A DNA stretch of 64,000 nucleotides from Leclercia adecarboxylata (GCF_006874705.1 NZ_CP035382.1:1426001-1490000), one strand, 5' to 3'; positions 1 to 13,944 are shown, counted from the stretch's first letter. Notes: a model not told the origin generated them from the letters alone. Made by a program: numbers and translations.

Positions 1-427
1 TACCGATAAGATCCAGCTCAGTTTCGAGCCAGTCGATGTGCCCTTCTTCATCGGCCAGGATCTGAATCATCATATCGCGGCTGACGTAATCGTGAACGCT
101 ATCCGCATAAGCGATAGCTTCACGAAGATCTTTTGCTCCATCAAGTTCCAGCGCCAGATCGGATCGCAGCATCTCTTCGACGTCTTCACCGATACCCAGC
201 TTGCCGAGATCCTGCAGGTTGGGGATCCCCTCAAGAAACAAAATACGCTCAATGTACTTATCGGCGTGTTTCATTTCATCAATGGATTCATGGTATTCAA
301 CATCGTTGAGGCGAGTCAGGCCCCAGTTTTTGAACATTCTCGCGTGGAGAAAGTATTGATTGATTGCGACAAGCTCATTTCCCAATAATTTATTGAGATA
401 ACTTATGATTTTAATATCACCTTTCAT
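1..427 (-). CDS. bfr: Bacterioferritin (partial, C-terminus outside window)
   Basis: This is the iron-storage and ferroxidase protein bacterioferritin, which forms a 24-subunit shell with haem between subunit pairs. The window holds codons 1-142 of an expected ~158, and the 3' end lies before base 1. The protein begins [15 protein letters not shown] and contains the di-iron ligand motifs of the family: [12 protein letters not shown] (Glu/Met/His near residues 50-54) and DEEGHIDW near residue 127. The start ATG (425-427) is preceded by a GGAGGGAC Shine-Dalgarno stretch on the minus strand. bfd lies just upstream on the same strand, the usual pairing of ferredoxin with bacterioferritin for iron release. 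Identification is confident. Confidence 0.96.
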   Translation of the reverse strand, partial: MKGDIKIISYLNKLLGNELVAINQYFLHARMFKNWGLTRLNDVEYHESIDEMKHADKYIERILFLEGIPNLQDLGKLGIGEDVEEMLRSDLALELDGAKDLREAIAYADSVHDYVSRDMMIQILADEEGHIDWLETELDLIG

Positions 428-497
428 TATAGTCCCTCCGCTTCCACTTATTGAAGCGTAGATGGGGCTACAGGGATGTCAAAAAAAAGAACGAGCC

Positions 498-692
498 TCA
501 GGCAATCTCTTTGAATTCCGGGATCTGCATCAATTCGTCCTGCATGATCTCACGGGCAGCGCGAACGCACTTACCGCATTGATTTCCCACTGGAACAAAC
601 TTACGCAGCTGCTGAAAAGATTGTGGTTGAAACTGGCGAACGGCCTGACGAATTTTTTTATCACTCACACCATTACATAAGCAAACGTACAT
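498..692 (-). CDS. bfd: Bacterioferritin-associated ferredoxin
   Basis: This small [2Fe-2S] protein passes electrons to bacterioferritin so that stored ferric iron is released. The 64-residue product starts MYVCLCNG and carries the four cluster ligands Cys4, Cys6, Cys39 and Cys42 (VGNQCGKC). Two codons further upstream there is another in-frame ATG (696-698). The MYVCLC start is preferred because it matches the family's usual N-terminus. The gene is 70 bp upstream of bfr on the same strand. A Fur-box-like sequence about 36 bp before the start fits the known iron repression of bfd in enterics. Confidence 0.95.
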   Translation of the reverse strand: MYVCLCNGVSDKKIRQAVRQFQPQSFQQLRKFVPVGNQCGKCVRAAREIMQDELMQIPEFKEIA

Positions 693-727
693 AACCACTC
701 CCGTTCAAAATATGCGCAAAGTGTAAG

Positions 728-742
728 TGAGAATAATTATGA
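728..742 (-). promoter_or_regulatory. Candidate Fur box upstream of bfd
   Basis: The 15 bases TGAGAATAATTATGA match the 7-1-7 Fur consensus TGATAATnATTATCA at 12 of 14 informative positions and form an imperfect dyad. It lies 36-50 bp before the bfd start. bfd is a known Fur-repressed gene in E. coli, so the position makes sense. Occupancy is inferred. Confidence 0.65.
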
Positions 743-824
743 TTACAATAGCACAAGCGCGCAGATACGGGGCGGGGGCCAACAAAAAATGCGAAAATTT
801 GTGACAGGGAGAAGCGCCAGACAA

Positions 825-852
825 CAAAAAAGGACGCCGAAGCGTCCTTTTT
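825..852 (-). terminator. Intrinsic terminator of tufA / str operon
   Basis: Read on the minus strand this is a GGACGC-TTCG-GCGTCC hairpin (832-847) with the very stable UUCG loop, flanked by A-rich and T-rich runs. It starts 17 bp after the tufA stop codon, so it should end the rpsL-rpsG-fusA-tufA transcript. Confidence 0.9.
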
Positions 853-869
853 AATTCAGGGATAATTAA

Positions 870-4250
<3,381 letters not shown>

Positions 4251-4284
4251 TTATCTTTTTAGGCGTTCAGTTAAGTAACCCAAA

Positions 4285-4310
4285 GCGGGCTGCTTCGCTG
4301 AAGCGCCCGC
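4285..4310 (-). other. Long hairpin in the rpsG-fusA gap
   Basis: GCGGGC (4285-4290) pairs with GCCCGC (4305-4310), and inside it GCTTC (4292-4296) pairs with GAAGC (4300-4304) around a 3-base loop, with a single bulged T. The structure has 11 base pairs and lies 25 bp after rpsG (minus-strand sense). It has no U-tract, so it is not a classical terminator. It could adjust downstream fusA expression. Confidence 0.5.
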
Positions 4311-4334
4311 CTGGTGACTAAGACTCCGAAGGGA

Positions 4335-5379
<1,045 letters not shown>

Positions 5380-5400
5380 GAAATATACAGCGATCTCGCA

Positions 5401-5688
5401 TCACCAGTTCATGTAACCGGTGTGCTGGACAGCCAGATTAACGAAATCAGTATAGCTAACCACGTTAATTTTGGTTGAAATTTGACCAGCAAGACCGCGG
5501 GCATCGATGTCATCTTTAAGCGCAGAGACAGAGATGGGGGCATTATTGAGAATATCAACAAAGCGGCTGCCTTCTACCGCCGCCAGGACCCCATCCTGGA
5601 TCAACAGTAGAGCATCGCCTTCACGCACCATGCTTAACAGGCTTTCGATGTCACATTGCCAGGGAGAGTGGCTCAGGGTATGGAGCAT
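5401..5688 (-). CDS. tusB: Sulfurtransferase complex subunit TusB
   Basis: TusB is part of the TusBCD heterohexamer, which relays sulfur from TusA to TusE during 2-thiolation of U34 in tRNA for Lys, Glu and Gln. The 95-residue protein (MLHTLSHSPWQCDIESLL...) belongs to the DsrH family. It lies 7 bp after tusC in a tight yheO-tusD-tusC-tusB operon, and just upstream of the str promoter, as in E. coli. Confidence 0.95.
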   Translation of the reverse strand: MLHTLSHSPWQCDIESLLSMVREGDALLLIQDGVLAAVEGSRFVDILNNAPISVSALKDDIDARGLAGQISTKINVVSYTDFVNLAVQHTGYMNW

Positions 5689-5695
5689 GACGGCC

Positions 5696-6055
5696 TCAGA
5701 ATGTCAGGATAGTGTCGAAGTGGGAGAGATGTTCACGCAACACCTCCGGCACAACCACCGTGGTGTCGAGAACAAAAGGCGTGTTTTCACTCAAACCGCG
5801 CCTCTGCAGGGAGGCAGCACAGACGTAAAACGTCTCGATGTCATACAGCGGCAGGACTTTAAAGGTCGCGATGTAGTCGCGCGCCAGCACAGATTGCGGC
5901 TGTTGCCCGGTAAGCAGTTGAAACACACCGTCGCCAATAAAGAAAACACCGATCTCCTCAGTAAGCGCGGAGGTCGCCAGTAATGCATCCAGCCCTTCCC
6001 TTCCGGCGGCACTACCATGAGGCGCAGAGGTAAAGACAAAAGCAACGCGGTTCAT
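5696..6055 (-). CDS. tusC: Sulfurtransferase complex subunit TusC
   Basis: This is the DsrF-family subunit of the TusBCD sulfur-relay complex. Its 119 residues ([21 protein letters not shown]...) match the family length. The ATG overlaps the tusD stop by a single base, which suggests translational coupling and stoichiometric assembly of the complex. Confidence 0.95.
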   Translation of the reverse strand: MNRVAFVFTSAPHGSAAGREGLDALLATSALTEEIGVFFIGDGVFQLLTGQQPQSVLARDYIATFKVLPLYDIETFYVCAASLQRRGLSENTPFVLDTTVVVPEVLREHLSHFDTILTF

Positions 6056-6441
6056 CAGAATTGCACCATTCGGTCGCAGGTTAATGCAGCTTCTGCCAGC
6101 GCCCCGAGGCCGCTAAGTGAAAAGCCGTCATTAAGATTGGCGGCAGGCAGGCCCAGACGCTGCGCTTCGTTCGCATCGCTCACGCCGCGACGCAGCGCAG
6201 CCGCCACACAGATGTGCAGCGCAACGCCGTGCTGCTGGTTTAGCGATTGCCATGCACGCACCAGGTCAAACTCATCAGAGGCGGGTGACGTCAGCTGGTT
6301 GGCGTTATAGACGCCTTCCCGATAAAAAAAGACGCTGACCAGTTCATGTCCTGCTGCAAGCAGCGCGCGCGCAAACTGCAACGCACTGCTGGCCTGCTGC
6401 GTACCGTAAGCCGGGCCTGTCACCATTAACGCAAAACGCAT
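6055..6441 (-). CDS. tusD: Sulfurtransferase complex subunit TusD
   Basis: TusD is the DsrE-family subunit that carries the active persulfide cysteine of TusBCD. In this 128-residue protein the sequence [12 protein letters not shown] places a cysteine at position 78, the catalytic position known in E. coli. The gene begins at the base where the yheO stop ends, so yheO, tusD, tusC and tusB are probably one transcript. Confidence 0.96.
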   Translation of the reverse strand: MRFALMVTGPAYGTQQASSALQFARALLAAGHELVSVFFYREGVYNANQLTSPASDEFDLVRAWQSLNQQHGVALHICVAAALRRGVSDANEAQRLGLPAANLNDGFSLSGLGALAEAALTCDRMVQF

Positions 6442-7163
6442 TACTTCTCATGCCCCAGGAAATCGCCGCTTTTGAACTGACGGATATAGAGATACACCGT
6501 ATGTTTGGAAATATTGAGACGATCGGCTACCTGGTTAATCGCATCTTTGATATCGAAAATGCCTTTTTCATAAAGGTTAAGCACGATCTGGCGGTTCTTG
6601 GCATTGTTAGACACATTGCGATCGGCATTCACCTCTTCGATGGTGAACTCCAGCGTCTGGGTGACAAGATCCTCAACCGAGGAGGCAAAGTTAACGGAAG
6701 AGCCGACATCCGGGGTTTCTGGCGGAATGAAGGTGTTCATGATCTGGGAGAACGGTACATCGAGGTTCATGTTGATGCACAGCAAACCAATCACCCGATG
6801 GTCGCGGTTGCGGATAGCAATCGTCACGGACTTCATCAGGACACCGCTCTTCGCGCGGGTGAAATAACATTTTGAGACGCTGCTGTCCGCGCCGGTCATG
6901 TCGTGCAGCATACGCAGTGCAAGGTCGGTGATTGGCGAGCCAATTTTACGGCCAGTATGCTCACCATTGGCAATGCGGATGGCAGAACATTTCAGATCTT
7001 GCAGGGAGTGCAATACGATTTCGCAGTGGGACCCAATGAGCATCGCTAACCCGTCCACTACCGCTTCGTAGGATTTCAGAATATCGAAATCGGTCTGATC
7101 GAAAGGACGTTGATCCAGCAGATCAAGTTCGCTGGTTTCGTTGGTTAAAAGCGACCTGGTCAT
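6441..7163 (-). CDS. yheO: YheO-type transcriptional regulator (PAS-like plus HTH)
   Basis: This 240-residue protein belongs to the YheO/DauR family. The N-terminal half (about residues 25-140) is the YheO PAS-like sensor domain, and the last ~60 residues ([20 protein letters not shown] region, then [15 protein letters not shown]) form a helix-turn-helix. It heads the yheO-tusDCB operon. Its ligand and targets are unknown; the related DauR represses D-arginine catabolism in Pseudomonas. Regulation of the tus genes should not be assumed from position alone. Confidence 0.9.
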   Translation of the reverse strand: MTRSLLTNETSELDLLDQRPFDQTDFDILKSYEAVVDGLAMLIGSHCEIVLHSLQDLKCSAIRIANGEHTGRKIGSPITDLALRMLHDMTGADSSVSKCYFTRAKSGVLMKSVTIAIRNRDHRVIGLLCINMNLDVPFSQIMNTFIPPETPDVGSSVNFASSVEDLVTQTLEFTIEEVNADRNVSNNAKNRQIVLNLYEKGIFDIKDAINQVADRLNISKHTVYLYIRQFKSGDFLGHEK

Positions 7164-7288
7164 GAAAAAAACACTCCTTTTCAGGAGCCTGTCGGTAGGT
7201 TTTCAGGGCAGGCTCATTATTTACACGGGCAACTAAATTAATACAGCGTAGGTAGCGCTTCCAGTGTTAATTATATCTGCACCATAAT

Positions 7289-7319
7289 AAAAAAACCGCC
7301 GCTTCAGAGGCGGCGGTTG
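7289..7319 (-). terminator. Intrinsic terminator downstream of fkpA
   Basis: On the minus strand AACCGCCGC-CTCTGAA-GCGGCGGTT is followed by a run of T residues, a typical rho-independent terminator. It begins 9 bp after the fkpA stop and separates fkpA from the yheO operon. Confidence 0.9.
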
Positions 7320-7327
7320 TTACCGAT

Positions 7328-8146
7328 TTACTTCTTGGTGGCTTCAGCAGGCGCTTCTGACTTCGCGTCCGCCTTGGCATCCGCTTTTGGCGCTGGCTTG
7401 ATATCCAGCAGCTCTACGTCAAATACCAGCGTGGAGTTAGCCGGGATACCCGGGACGCCAGTTTTGCCGTAGGCCAGATCCGGTGGGATGACCAGCTTGA
7501 TTTTACCGCCTTTCTTGATGTTCTTCAGGCCTTCAGTCCAGCCAGGGATAACACCGTCCAGACGGAAGGAAAGCGGCTCACCACGAGTGTAAGAGTTATC
7601 GAACTCTTTACCGTCGGTCAGAGTACCTTTGTAGTTTACGACGACGGTATCGCTGTCTTTCGGTGCGTCGCCGGTACCTTCTTTCTCTACTTTATAGACC
7701 AGGCCAGTAGAAGAGGTTTTAGCGCCTTTCTCTTTAGCGAAAGCTTCACGGTAGGTTTTGCCTTTCGTTTCGTTTTCAGCCGCGTCTTTCTCCATCTTCT
7801 CCTGCGCTGCGCCTTTCACGCGCGCTTCGAAAGCCTGCAGAGTTTGCTCGATTTCCTGGTCTGACAGTTTGCTCTTATCAGCAAACGCATCCTGAACACC
7901 GGCGATCAGCTGAGTCTGATCCAGTTTAATGCCCAGTTTTTCTTGCTCTTTCAGAGAGTTTTCCATGTAACGGCCCAGAGATGCGCCCAGCGCATAGGCT
8001 GACTTCTGGTCGTCATTTTTGAACGCCGCAGAACTGTCAGCTGCCGCAGCAGGCTTCGCCGCGGTATCGGCAGCGAAAGTCAGCGGCGCATGCAGAGCGA
8101 CAGCCATCGTGGTCGCCAGCAGCGTTACTTTAAACAGTGATTTCAT
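7328..8146 (-). CDS. fkpA: Periplasmic FKBP-type peptidyl-prolyl isomerase and chaperone FkpA
   Basis: FkpA is a periplasmic folding factor that combines prolyl isomerase and chaperone activity. The 272-residue precursor has a signal peptide of about 25 residues, with probable cleavage after PLTFA. Next come a helical dimerisation domain (about 45-130) and an FKBP domain (about 140-250) with the sequence VVVNYKGTLTDGKEFDNSY. The tail is rich in Lys and Ala. The gene is monocistronic with its own terminator. In E. coli it belongs to the sigma-E envelope stress regulon; I could not assign a sigma-E promoter with confidence here. Confidence 0.96.
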   Translation of the reverse strand: MKSLFKVTLLATTMAVALHAPLTFAADTAAKPAAAADSSAAFKNDDQKSAYALGASLGRYMENSLKEQEKLGIKLDQTQLIAGVQDAFADKSKLSDQEIEQTLQAFEARVKGAAQEKMEKDAAENETKGKTYREAFAKEKGAKTSSTGLVYKVEKEGTGDAPKDSDTVVVNYKGTLTDGKEFDNSYTRGEPLSFRLDGVIPGWTEGLKNIKKGGKIKLVIPPDLAYGKTGVPGIPANSTLVFDVELLDIKPAPKADAKADAKSEAPAEATKK

Positions 8147-8382
8147 CCATTTCTCCAGGGCCGGGGACTCTCACCCCGTATTAAGCGTAAATGAGAAGCG
8201 TACTATAAAACGTTGAGGAACAAATCTACAGGTAGACACCCCTGATTAGCACCACATTTCAGACTATTTTTGTTTAAATTAGTTTCGCAGCAAGGGGATG
8301 TTTACTGCGCGCGCGGATAATCTCGGGTAAAATCCGCCGCCGCCAGCCCCGAACGGGGTAAACGAGACCAACGAGGTGAATC

Positions 8383-8601
8383 ATGCAGAATACAGATATG
8401 GAAGCACGACTGGCTGAGCTTGAAAGCCGCCTGGCTTTTCAGGAGATCACCATCGATGAGCTGAACCAGACCGTGACGGCCCACGAGCTGGAGATGGCAA
8501 AGCTGCGGGATCTGCTGCGTCTGTTAACCGAAAAAGTGAAAGCGTCGCAAGCATCGCACATTGCGTCGCAGTCGGAAGAGACGCCACCGCCCCATTATTG
8601 A
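8383..8601 (+). CDS. slyX: SlyX family protein
   Basis: This short, charged 72-residue protein has heptad-like spacing of Leu across residues 8-55, consistent with a coiled coil. It ends in the conserved HY after a proline stretch. Function is unknown. It stands divergent from fkpA and convergent with slyD, with a shared terminator between slyX and slyD. That arrangement is the same as in E. coli. Confidence 0.9.
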   Translation: MQNTDMEARLAELESRLAFQEITIDELNQTVTAHELEMAKLRDLLRLLTEKVKASQASHIASQSEETPPPHY

Positions 8602-8606
8602 GACGT

Positions 8607-8634
8607 AAAAAAAGCGGGATATTCCCGCTTTTTT
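8607..8634. terminator. Bidirectional terminator between slyX and slyD
   Basis: AAAAAAA-GCGGGA-TAT-TCCCGC-TTTTTT is a symmetrical hairpin with A- and T-runs on both sides, lying between the convergent stop codons of slyX and slyD. It can end transcription in both directions. Confidence 0.92.
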
Positions 8635-8646
8635 GGAGCCTGAAGC

Positions 8647-9237
8647 TTAGTGGCAACCGCAGCCGCCATTACCGCAACCGCCTTTACCGTGGTCGTGACC
8701 ATGGTCGTGATCGTGGCCGTGACCGCCGCAGCAGCCGTCGTGACCATGATCGTGATCGTGGTCATGGCCGTGCGCACCGTGAACGTGGCCGTGAGCCAGC
8801 TCTTCTTCAGTGGCTTCGCGGATTGCAACCACTTCAACGTTGAACTTGAGGTTCTGGCCAGCCAGCATGTGGTTACCATCAACCACAACGTGGTCATCTT
8901 CAACTTCGGTGATTTCTACTGGAACCGGACCCTGATCAGTTTCAGCCAGGAAACGCATGCCAACCTGCAGTTCGTCAACGCCCATGAACACGTCTTTAGG
9001 AACGCGCTGCACCAGGTTGTCATCGTACTGACCGTAAGCGTCGTTCGCGCCTACAGCAACGTCAAATTTGTCGCCAACTTCGTGACCGTCCAGCGCGTTT
9101 TCCAGACCGGAAATCAGGGAACCGTGACCGTGCAGGTAGTCCAGCGGCGCACTCACCGGAGACTCATCAACCAACACACCGTCTTCTGTACGTACCTGAT
9201 AGGCCAGGCTGACCACCAGGTCTTTTGCTACTTTCAT
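8647..9237 (-). CDS. slyD: FKBP-type prolyl isomerase and metallochaperone SlyD
   Basis: SlyD combines prolyl isomerase activity, chaperone activity through an insert-in-flap domain, and metal binding. It supplies nickel for [NiFe]-hydrogenase maturation with HypA/HypB. The 196-residue protein has the split FKBP domain (about 1-70 and 125-150) around the insert domain. From about residue 148 there is a long tail of His, Asp, Gly and Cys, ending GNGGCGCH, which binds Ni and other divalent metals. The length equals that of E. coli SlyD. It is also host factor for phiX174 E-protein lysis in E. coli. Confidence 0.97.
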   Translation of the reverse strand: MKVAKDLVVSLAYQVRTEDGVLVDESPVSAPLDYLHGHGSLISGLENALDGHEVGDKFDVAVGANDAYGQYDDNLVQRVPKDVFMGVDELQVGMRFLAETDQGPVPVEITEVEDDHVVVDGNHMLAGQNLKFNVEVVAIREATEEELAHGHVHGAHGHDHDHDHGHDGCCGGHGHDHDHGHDHGKGGCGNGGCGCH

Positions 9238-9331
9238 GATATCTCCTGAGCGTGGGAAAATTGCTGGCGCAGATTGTAACGGAAATCTGCACCCGTGTAC
9301 CCTTTAGCTTAAAAAAACTCAGGGCATATCG

Positions 9332-9532
9332 CTAGTCCGGATGAAAAATCCCGATCACTTGCTCTTCCTTGCGAACATGCTCGCGAGCCTCTTTGTCCGC
9401 TTCACGCATCTGGTGCCCGCACTTAACACACTCAACAATATCGATATTGTTCTCTCGCCACATGGCCAGGGAATCCTGCGCCTGGCAGGCCGGGCATTTC
9501 GCACCGGCGATAAAGCGTTTACGTACCGCCAT
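9332..9532 (-). CDS. yheV: Zinc-ribbon protein YheV
   Basis: This 66-residue protein has two Cys-x2-Cys pairs (Cys13/Cys16 and Cys35/Cys38), as expected of a zinc ribbon. Its biochemical function is not established. It lies 11 bp after kefB and so is probably the last gene of the kefG-kefB-yheV operon, as in E. coli. Confidence 0.9.
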   Translation of the reverse strand: MAVRKRFIAGAKCPACQAQDSLAMWRENNIDIVECVKCGHQMREADKEAREHVRKEEQVIGIFHPD

Positions 9533-9543
9533 TCTCCACCTCG

Positions 9544-11349
9544 TTATTCAAATTCATCCCAGCCGTCCAGCTGTCGACGCTCCTGCTGCATCTCACGCTG
9601 GAAGATCTCTTCCAGCTCGCGGCGCGCTTCCCGTACCCGGGAAATTTGCACCGTATCGGTATGCACCGGCATCAACTCGCGCAGCATCATCATATCCAGA
9701 CGGCGAAAGTGTAACTGCGCGCGCTGGGCCTGATGCGGATGCATACCCAGCGTCACTAACGTTTTGCGCCCCAGCTCCAGCGCACTGGAGAAGGTCTCGC
9801 GGGTGAATTGCTTCACCCCGGCCTGAAGCAGTTCATGCGCCTCTACACGCCCGCGCGCTCGCGCCAGGATGTGCAGATGGGGAAAATGCTGCTGGCAGAT
9901 CTGCACCAGCTTCATGGTGTCTTCCGGCTCGTTACAGGTGATGACGATCGACTCCGCCGCCTCTGCGCCAGCAGAGCGCAGCAGTTCGACCTGGGTGGCA
10001 TCACCGTAATAGACTTTGTAACCGTACTTCCGCATCAGGTTAACCGCGCTGATATCGCGCTCCAGCACCGTCACACGCTTTTTGTTCGCCATCAGCAGGC
10101 GGCCAATTACCTGACCAAAACGTCCGAAGCCCACCACGATCACCTGCGGTTTATCATCGTCGACCCAGGGCGCTTCATGCTCATCGTCAGCAGCATTAAT
10201 ACGGCGCGACAGGCGTTTATCAATCAGCTTCATCAGCAGCGGCGTGGTCATCATCGACAGCGTGACGGTCACCAGCAGCAACGCCATCTGATCATGCTGA
10301 AACAATCTCTGGGACGATGCTGTGGAGAAGAGCACAAAAGCGAACTCTCCCCCCTGACTCAGCACCCCGGCGAGCTGCGCGCGCTCCGGGTGCCGCAGGC
10401 CGTATACCCGCGCCAGCCCGTACAGCACCAGCATTTTAACGGCGATCAGCACCGCCACGCCCAGCACCACGGCCAGGATATGGGTATAAAGCACGCCCAG
10501 GTTCAACGCCATACCGACCGAGATAAAGAACAGCCCTAACAGCAGCCCTTTAAACGGATCGATGGCGATCTCCAGCTCATGCCGGTACTCGCTCTCCGCC
10601 AGCAGTACGCCGGCAATAAAGGTTCCCAGCGCCATCGACAGCCCCAGCGCATCCATAAACAGCGCCGAGCCTAACACCAGCAGCAGCGTGGCCGCGGTAA
10701 ACACCTCCCGTACCCCGGACGCCGCAATAAAGCGGAACACCGGACGCAGCAGATAGCGCCCGCCCACCAGCATGCCGGCAAAGGCCAGCACCTTCATGCC
10801 GATTTTCATCCAGTCGAAATGTTCGTCGCCTGAGCCCGCCAGCAGCGGAACCAGGGCCAGCGCCGGGATCACCGCCAGATCCTGAAACAGCAGCACGGAG
10901 AAACCCAGTTGCCCCGCCTCATTACGGTTCATGCCCTTATCGCGCATCAGCTGCAGGGCCATCGCGGTGGAGGACATCGCCAGCCCGATCCCGCCCACTA
11001 CCGCCGCCTGCCATGAGAAATGGTCCAGCATCAGCAGCCCACCAAGGATCACCGCGCTACCGATCACCTGTGCGGCGCCCACGCCGAAGATGGAGCGCCG
11101 TAGCTGCCAGAGCTTCGCCGGGTTCAGCTCCAGGCCGATAATAAACATCAGAAAGACGACGCCCAGCTCCGAGAAGTGCAGGATTTCGTCCACATCACTG
11201 ATAAATCCCAGCCCCCAGGGGCCAATGGCGATACCCGCCAGCAGATAGCCGAGCACCGCGCCAATACCCAGTCGCGCAGCCAGCGGCACCGCCACCACGG
11301 CGGCGAGCAGAAACAGCACTCCCGCCAGTAACAGATCGGAACCTTCCAT
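9544..11349 (-). CDS. kefB: Glutathione-gated potassium efflux antiporter KefB
   Basis: KefB is an inner-membrane K+/H+ antiporter. Glutathione keeps it closed and glutathione adducts of electrophiles open it, acidifying the cytoplasm for protection. The 601-residue protein has an N-terminal CPA2 membrane domain of about 12 segments (residues 1-380). It is followed by a cytosolic RCK/KTN domain with the nucleotide motif [12 protein letters not shown] near residue 400. kefG, encoding its activating partner, overlaps its start codon by one base. Confidence 0.96.
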   Translation of the reverse strand: MEGSDLLLAGVLFLLAAVVAVPLAARLGIGAVLGYLLAGIAIGPWGLGFISDVDEILHFSELGVVFLMFIIGLELNPAKLWQLRRSIFGVGAAQVIGSAVILGGLLMLDHFSWQAAVVGGIGLAMSSTAMALQLMRDKGMNRNEAGQLGFSVLLFQDLAVIPALALVPLLAGSGDEHFDWMKIGMKVLAFAGMLVGGRYLLRPVFRFIAASGVREVFTAATLLLVLGSALFMDALGLSMALGTFIAGVLLAESEYRHELEIAIDPFKGLLLGLFFISVGMALNLGVLYTHILAVVLGVAVLIAVKMLVLYGLARVYGLRHPERAQLAGVLSQGGEFAFVLFSTASSQRLFQHDQMALLLVTVTLSMMTTPLLMKLIDKRLSRRINAADDEHEAPWVDDDKPQVIVVGFGRFGQVIGRLLMANKKRVTVLERDISAVNLMRKYGYKVYYGDATQVELLRSAGAEAAESIVITCNEPEDTMKLVQICQQHFPHLHILARARGRVEAHELLQAGVKQFTRETFSSALELGRKTLVTLGMHPHQAQRAQLHFRRLDMMMLRELMPVHTDTVQISRVREARRELEEIFQREMQQERRQLDGWDEFE

Positions 11350-11903
11350 CAGCGGCCTCCCGTCAGATTGGGTGCAGCCAGCCAGGCACCGTAGGCTTTG
11401 GCATGGCTGGCCAGCTCATCCTGATGCTGCCGACGCGCCCAGTAGATAACGATCGGACTCAGCCAGTGCATGCGACACATGGCCGCCGTCAGCTCGAACG
11501 GGCGCAGGATATCGTTCATTGAGTAGCGGTTAAGCCCATCGTGGCGATACGCGCTCTCCGGCTCGCCGGTAGTAATGACGTTCCGCCAGTACTTTCCCGC
11601 CAGCTGGTTTCCTCCCGGGCCACTGGCAAAGCCGCGGCTCAGCACGCGGTCCAGCCACTCTTTCAGCAGCGCCGGGCAGCTGTAGGTATAAAGCGGATGC
11701 TGGAACACGATGACGTCGTGCTGGCGCAGCAGCTCCTGCTCATGAGGGATGTCGATAAAAAAATCGGGGTAGTGCGCGTAGAGATCGTGCACCGTCACAT
11801 TACTGAGCTGTAATGCCGGTTGGAGCAAAACCCGGTTGGCGACCGAGTCCTGCGACTCCGGATGGGCATACAGCAGCAGCACTTTTGCTGTCTGGGACAT
11901 CAT
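11349..11903 (-). CDS. kefG: KefB ancillary flavodoxin-fold protein KefG
   Basis: KefG is a soluble NAD(P)H quinone-oxidoreductase-like protein that binds KefB and is needed for its full activity. The 184-residue protein shows the family's FMN-site segments: [12 protein letters not shown] near the N-terminus, [19 protein letters not shown] in the middle and TTGEPESAY later. It is the first gene of the kefG-kefB-yheV unit and is divergent from yheS. A double Met start (MMSQ) leaves three bases of doubt about the true start. Confidence 0.95.
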   Translation of the reverse strand: MMSQTAKVLLLYAHPESQDSVANRVLLQPALQLSNVTVHDLYAHYPDFFIDIPHEQELLRQHDVIVFQHPLYTYSCPALLKEWLDRVLSRGFASGPGGNQLAGKYWRNVITTGEPESAYRHDGLNRYSMNDILRPFELTAAMCRMHWLSPIVIYWARRQHQDELASHAKAYGAWLAAPNLTGGR

Positions 11904-12024
11904 TCCTCTCCCGGGTCGTCATCACTGTTATTTTGGGCTACCATGGCACACCCACGCGGCGCGTGGCGGCACATTTAACCTGATTATAATGACAACTTAA
12001 CATAGTCGGAACATACGGCGCTCT

Positions 12025-13929
12025 ATGATTGTTTTCTCCTCATTACAAATTCGTCGCGGCGTACGCGTCCTGCTGGACAACGCTACAGCCACCATTAACC
12101 CGGGCCAGAAAGTGGGCCTGGTGGGCAAAAACGGCTGCGGTAAATCCACGTTACTGTCATTGCTGAAAAACGAGATCGGTGCCGACGGCGGTAACTTTAC
12201 CTACCCTGGCAACTGGCAGCTGGCCTGGGTAAACCAGGAGACGCCTGCCCTGAGCGTACCGGCGATGGACTATGTTATTGACGGCGACCGGGAGTACCGC
12301 AAGCTGGAAGCCGAACTGCACGCCGCCAACGAACGCAACGACGGCCACGCGATTGCCACCGTCCACGGCAAACTCGACGCTATCGACGCCTGGACCATCC
12401 GCTCCCGCGCCTCCACGCTTCTGCACGGGCTGGGTTTCAGCAATGAACAGCTGGAACGTCCGGTCAGCGACTTCTCCGGTGGCTGGCGTATGCGTCTCAA
12501 CCTGGCCCAGGCGCTGATCTGCCGCTCCGATCTGCTCCTGCTCGATGAACCGACTAACCACCTCGATCTCGATGCCGTTATCTGGCTGGAGAAGTGGCTG
12601 AAAAGCTATCAGGGCACTCTGATTCTGATTTCGCACGACCGTGACTTCCTCGACCCGGTGGTGGACAAAATTATTCATATCGAACAGGAATCGATGTTCG
12701 AATATACCGGCAACTACAGCTCCTTTGAGCGCCAGCGCGCGGTGCGTCTCTCCCAGCAGCAGGCGATGTACGAAAGCCAGCAGCAGCGGGTGGCGCATCT
12801 GCAGAGCTTTGTCGATCGCTTCAAGGCCAAGGCCTCCAAAGCCAAACAGGCCCAGAGCCGCATCAAGATGCTGGAACGGATGGAGATGATTGCCCCGGCA
12901 CACGTCGATAACCCGTTCCACTTCAGCTTCCGCGCCCCGGAAAGCCTGCCTAATCCACTGCTGAAAATGGAAAAGGTCAGCGCCGGCTATGGTGACCGCA
13001 TCATTCTCGACTCGATTAAGCTCAACCTGGTCCCGGGCTCCCGTATCGGTCTGCTCGGGCGCAACGGTGCCGGTAAATCGACCCTGATTAAGCTGCTGGC
13101 GGGCGAGCTGGCGCCGGTCCGCGGGGATATCGGTCTGGCGAAGGGCATCAAGCTGGGCTATTTCGCCCAGCATCAGCTGGAATTTTTACGCGCGGATGAA
13201 TCGCCGCTGCAGCACCTGGCGCGTCTGGCCCCGCAGGAGATGGAGCAGAAGCTGCGGGATTACCTGGGCGGCTTCGGCTTCCAGGGCGATAAAGTGACCG
13301 AGAAGACCGAGCGCTTCTCCGGCGGCGAAAAAGCCCGTCTGGTGCTGGCGCTTATCGTCTGGCAGCGCCCGAATCTGCTGCTGCTCGATGAACCGACTAA
13401 CCACCTGGATCTGGACATGCGCCAGGCCCTGACCGAAGCGCTGATTGAGTTTGAAGGCGCGCTGGTTGTCGTTTCGCACGATCGTCACCTGATCCGCTCC
13501 ACCACCGACGATCTCTACCTGGTACACGACAGTAAAGTTGAGCCTTTCGACGGCGATCTGGAGGATTATCAGCAGTGGCTGACGGACGTGCAGAAGCAGG
13601 AAAACCAGCCGGAAGAGGCAACGAAAGAGAACGCCAACAGCGCCCAGGCGCGTAAAGACCAGAAGCGCCGCGACGCGGAGCTGCGTACGCAAACCCAGCC
13701 GCTGCGTAAAGAGATCACCCGTCTGGAAAAAGAGATGGAGAAGCTCAACGCCACGCTTGCCACAGTTGAAGAGAAGCTGGGCGACAGCGGGCTGTATGAC
13801 CAGACGCGTAAAGCCGAGCTAACCGAATGTCTGCAGGTGCAGGCCAAAACCAAATCCAGCCTTGAGGAGTGCGAGATGGCCTGGCTGGACGCACAGGAAC
13901 AGCTCGAAGGGATGCTCCAGAGCGACTAA
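12025..13929 (+). CDS. yheS: ABC-F family ATPase YheS
   Basis: This is a soluble ABC-F protein of 634 residues with two ATPase cassettes and no membrane segments. The first has Walker A GKNGCGKS (residues 34-41), signature SGGWRMRL and Walker B LLLLDEPTNHLDLD. The second has GRNGAGKST, SGGEKARL and the same Walker B. The linker between the cassettes is rich in Lys, Arg and Gln, and a charged coiled-coil tail starts near residue 530. ABC-F proteins act on the ribosome, and YheS has been linked to rescue of stalled nascent chains. In E. coli yheT follows directly; here the mdc cluster intervenes. Confidence 0.95.
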   Translation: MIVFSSLQIRRGVRVLLDNATATINPGQKVGLVGKNGCGKSTLLSLLKNEIGADGGNFTYPGNWQLAWVNQETPALSVPAMDYVIDGDREYRKLEAELHAANERNDGHAIATVHGKLDAIDAWTIRSRASTLLHGLGFSNEQLERPVSDFSGGWRMRLNLAQALICRSDLLLLDEPTNHLDLDAVIWLEKWLKSYQGTLILISHDRDFLDPVVDKIIHIEQESMFEYTGNYSSFERQRAVRLSQQQAMYESQQQRVAHLQSFVDRFKAKASKAKQAQSRIKMLERMEMIAPAHVDNPFHFSFRAPESLPNPLLKMEKVSAGYGDRIILDSIKLNLVPGSRIGLLGRNGAGKSTLIKLLAGELAPVRGDIGLAKGIKLGYFAQHQLEFLRADESPLQHLARLAPQEMEQKLRDYLGGFGFQGDKVTEKTERFSGGEKARLVLALIVWQRPNLLLLDEPTNHLDLDMRQALTEALIEFEGALVVVSHDRHLIRSTTDDLYLVHDSKVEPFDGDLEDYQQWLTDVQKQENQPEEATKENANSAQARKDQKRRDAELRTQTQPLRKEITRLEKEMEKLNATLATVEEKLGDSGLYDQTRKAELTECLQVQAKTKSSLEECEMAWLDAQEQLEGMLQSD

Positions 13930-13944
13930 CCCGGGAGAGGGGCA

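Noticed and set aside
8147-8382. Sigma-E promoter for fkpA
   Set aside because: fkpA is a sigma-E gene in E. coli, but I could not find a GGAACTT and TCTGA pair with proper spacing, so no feature was called.
8650-9249. Plus-strand frame opposite slyD
   Set aside because: It is produced by the repetitive His/Asp codons of the SlyD tail and has no support as a gene.
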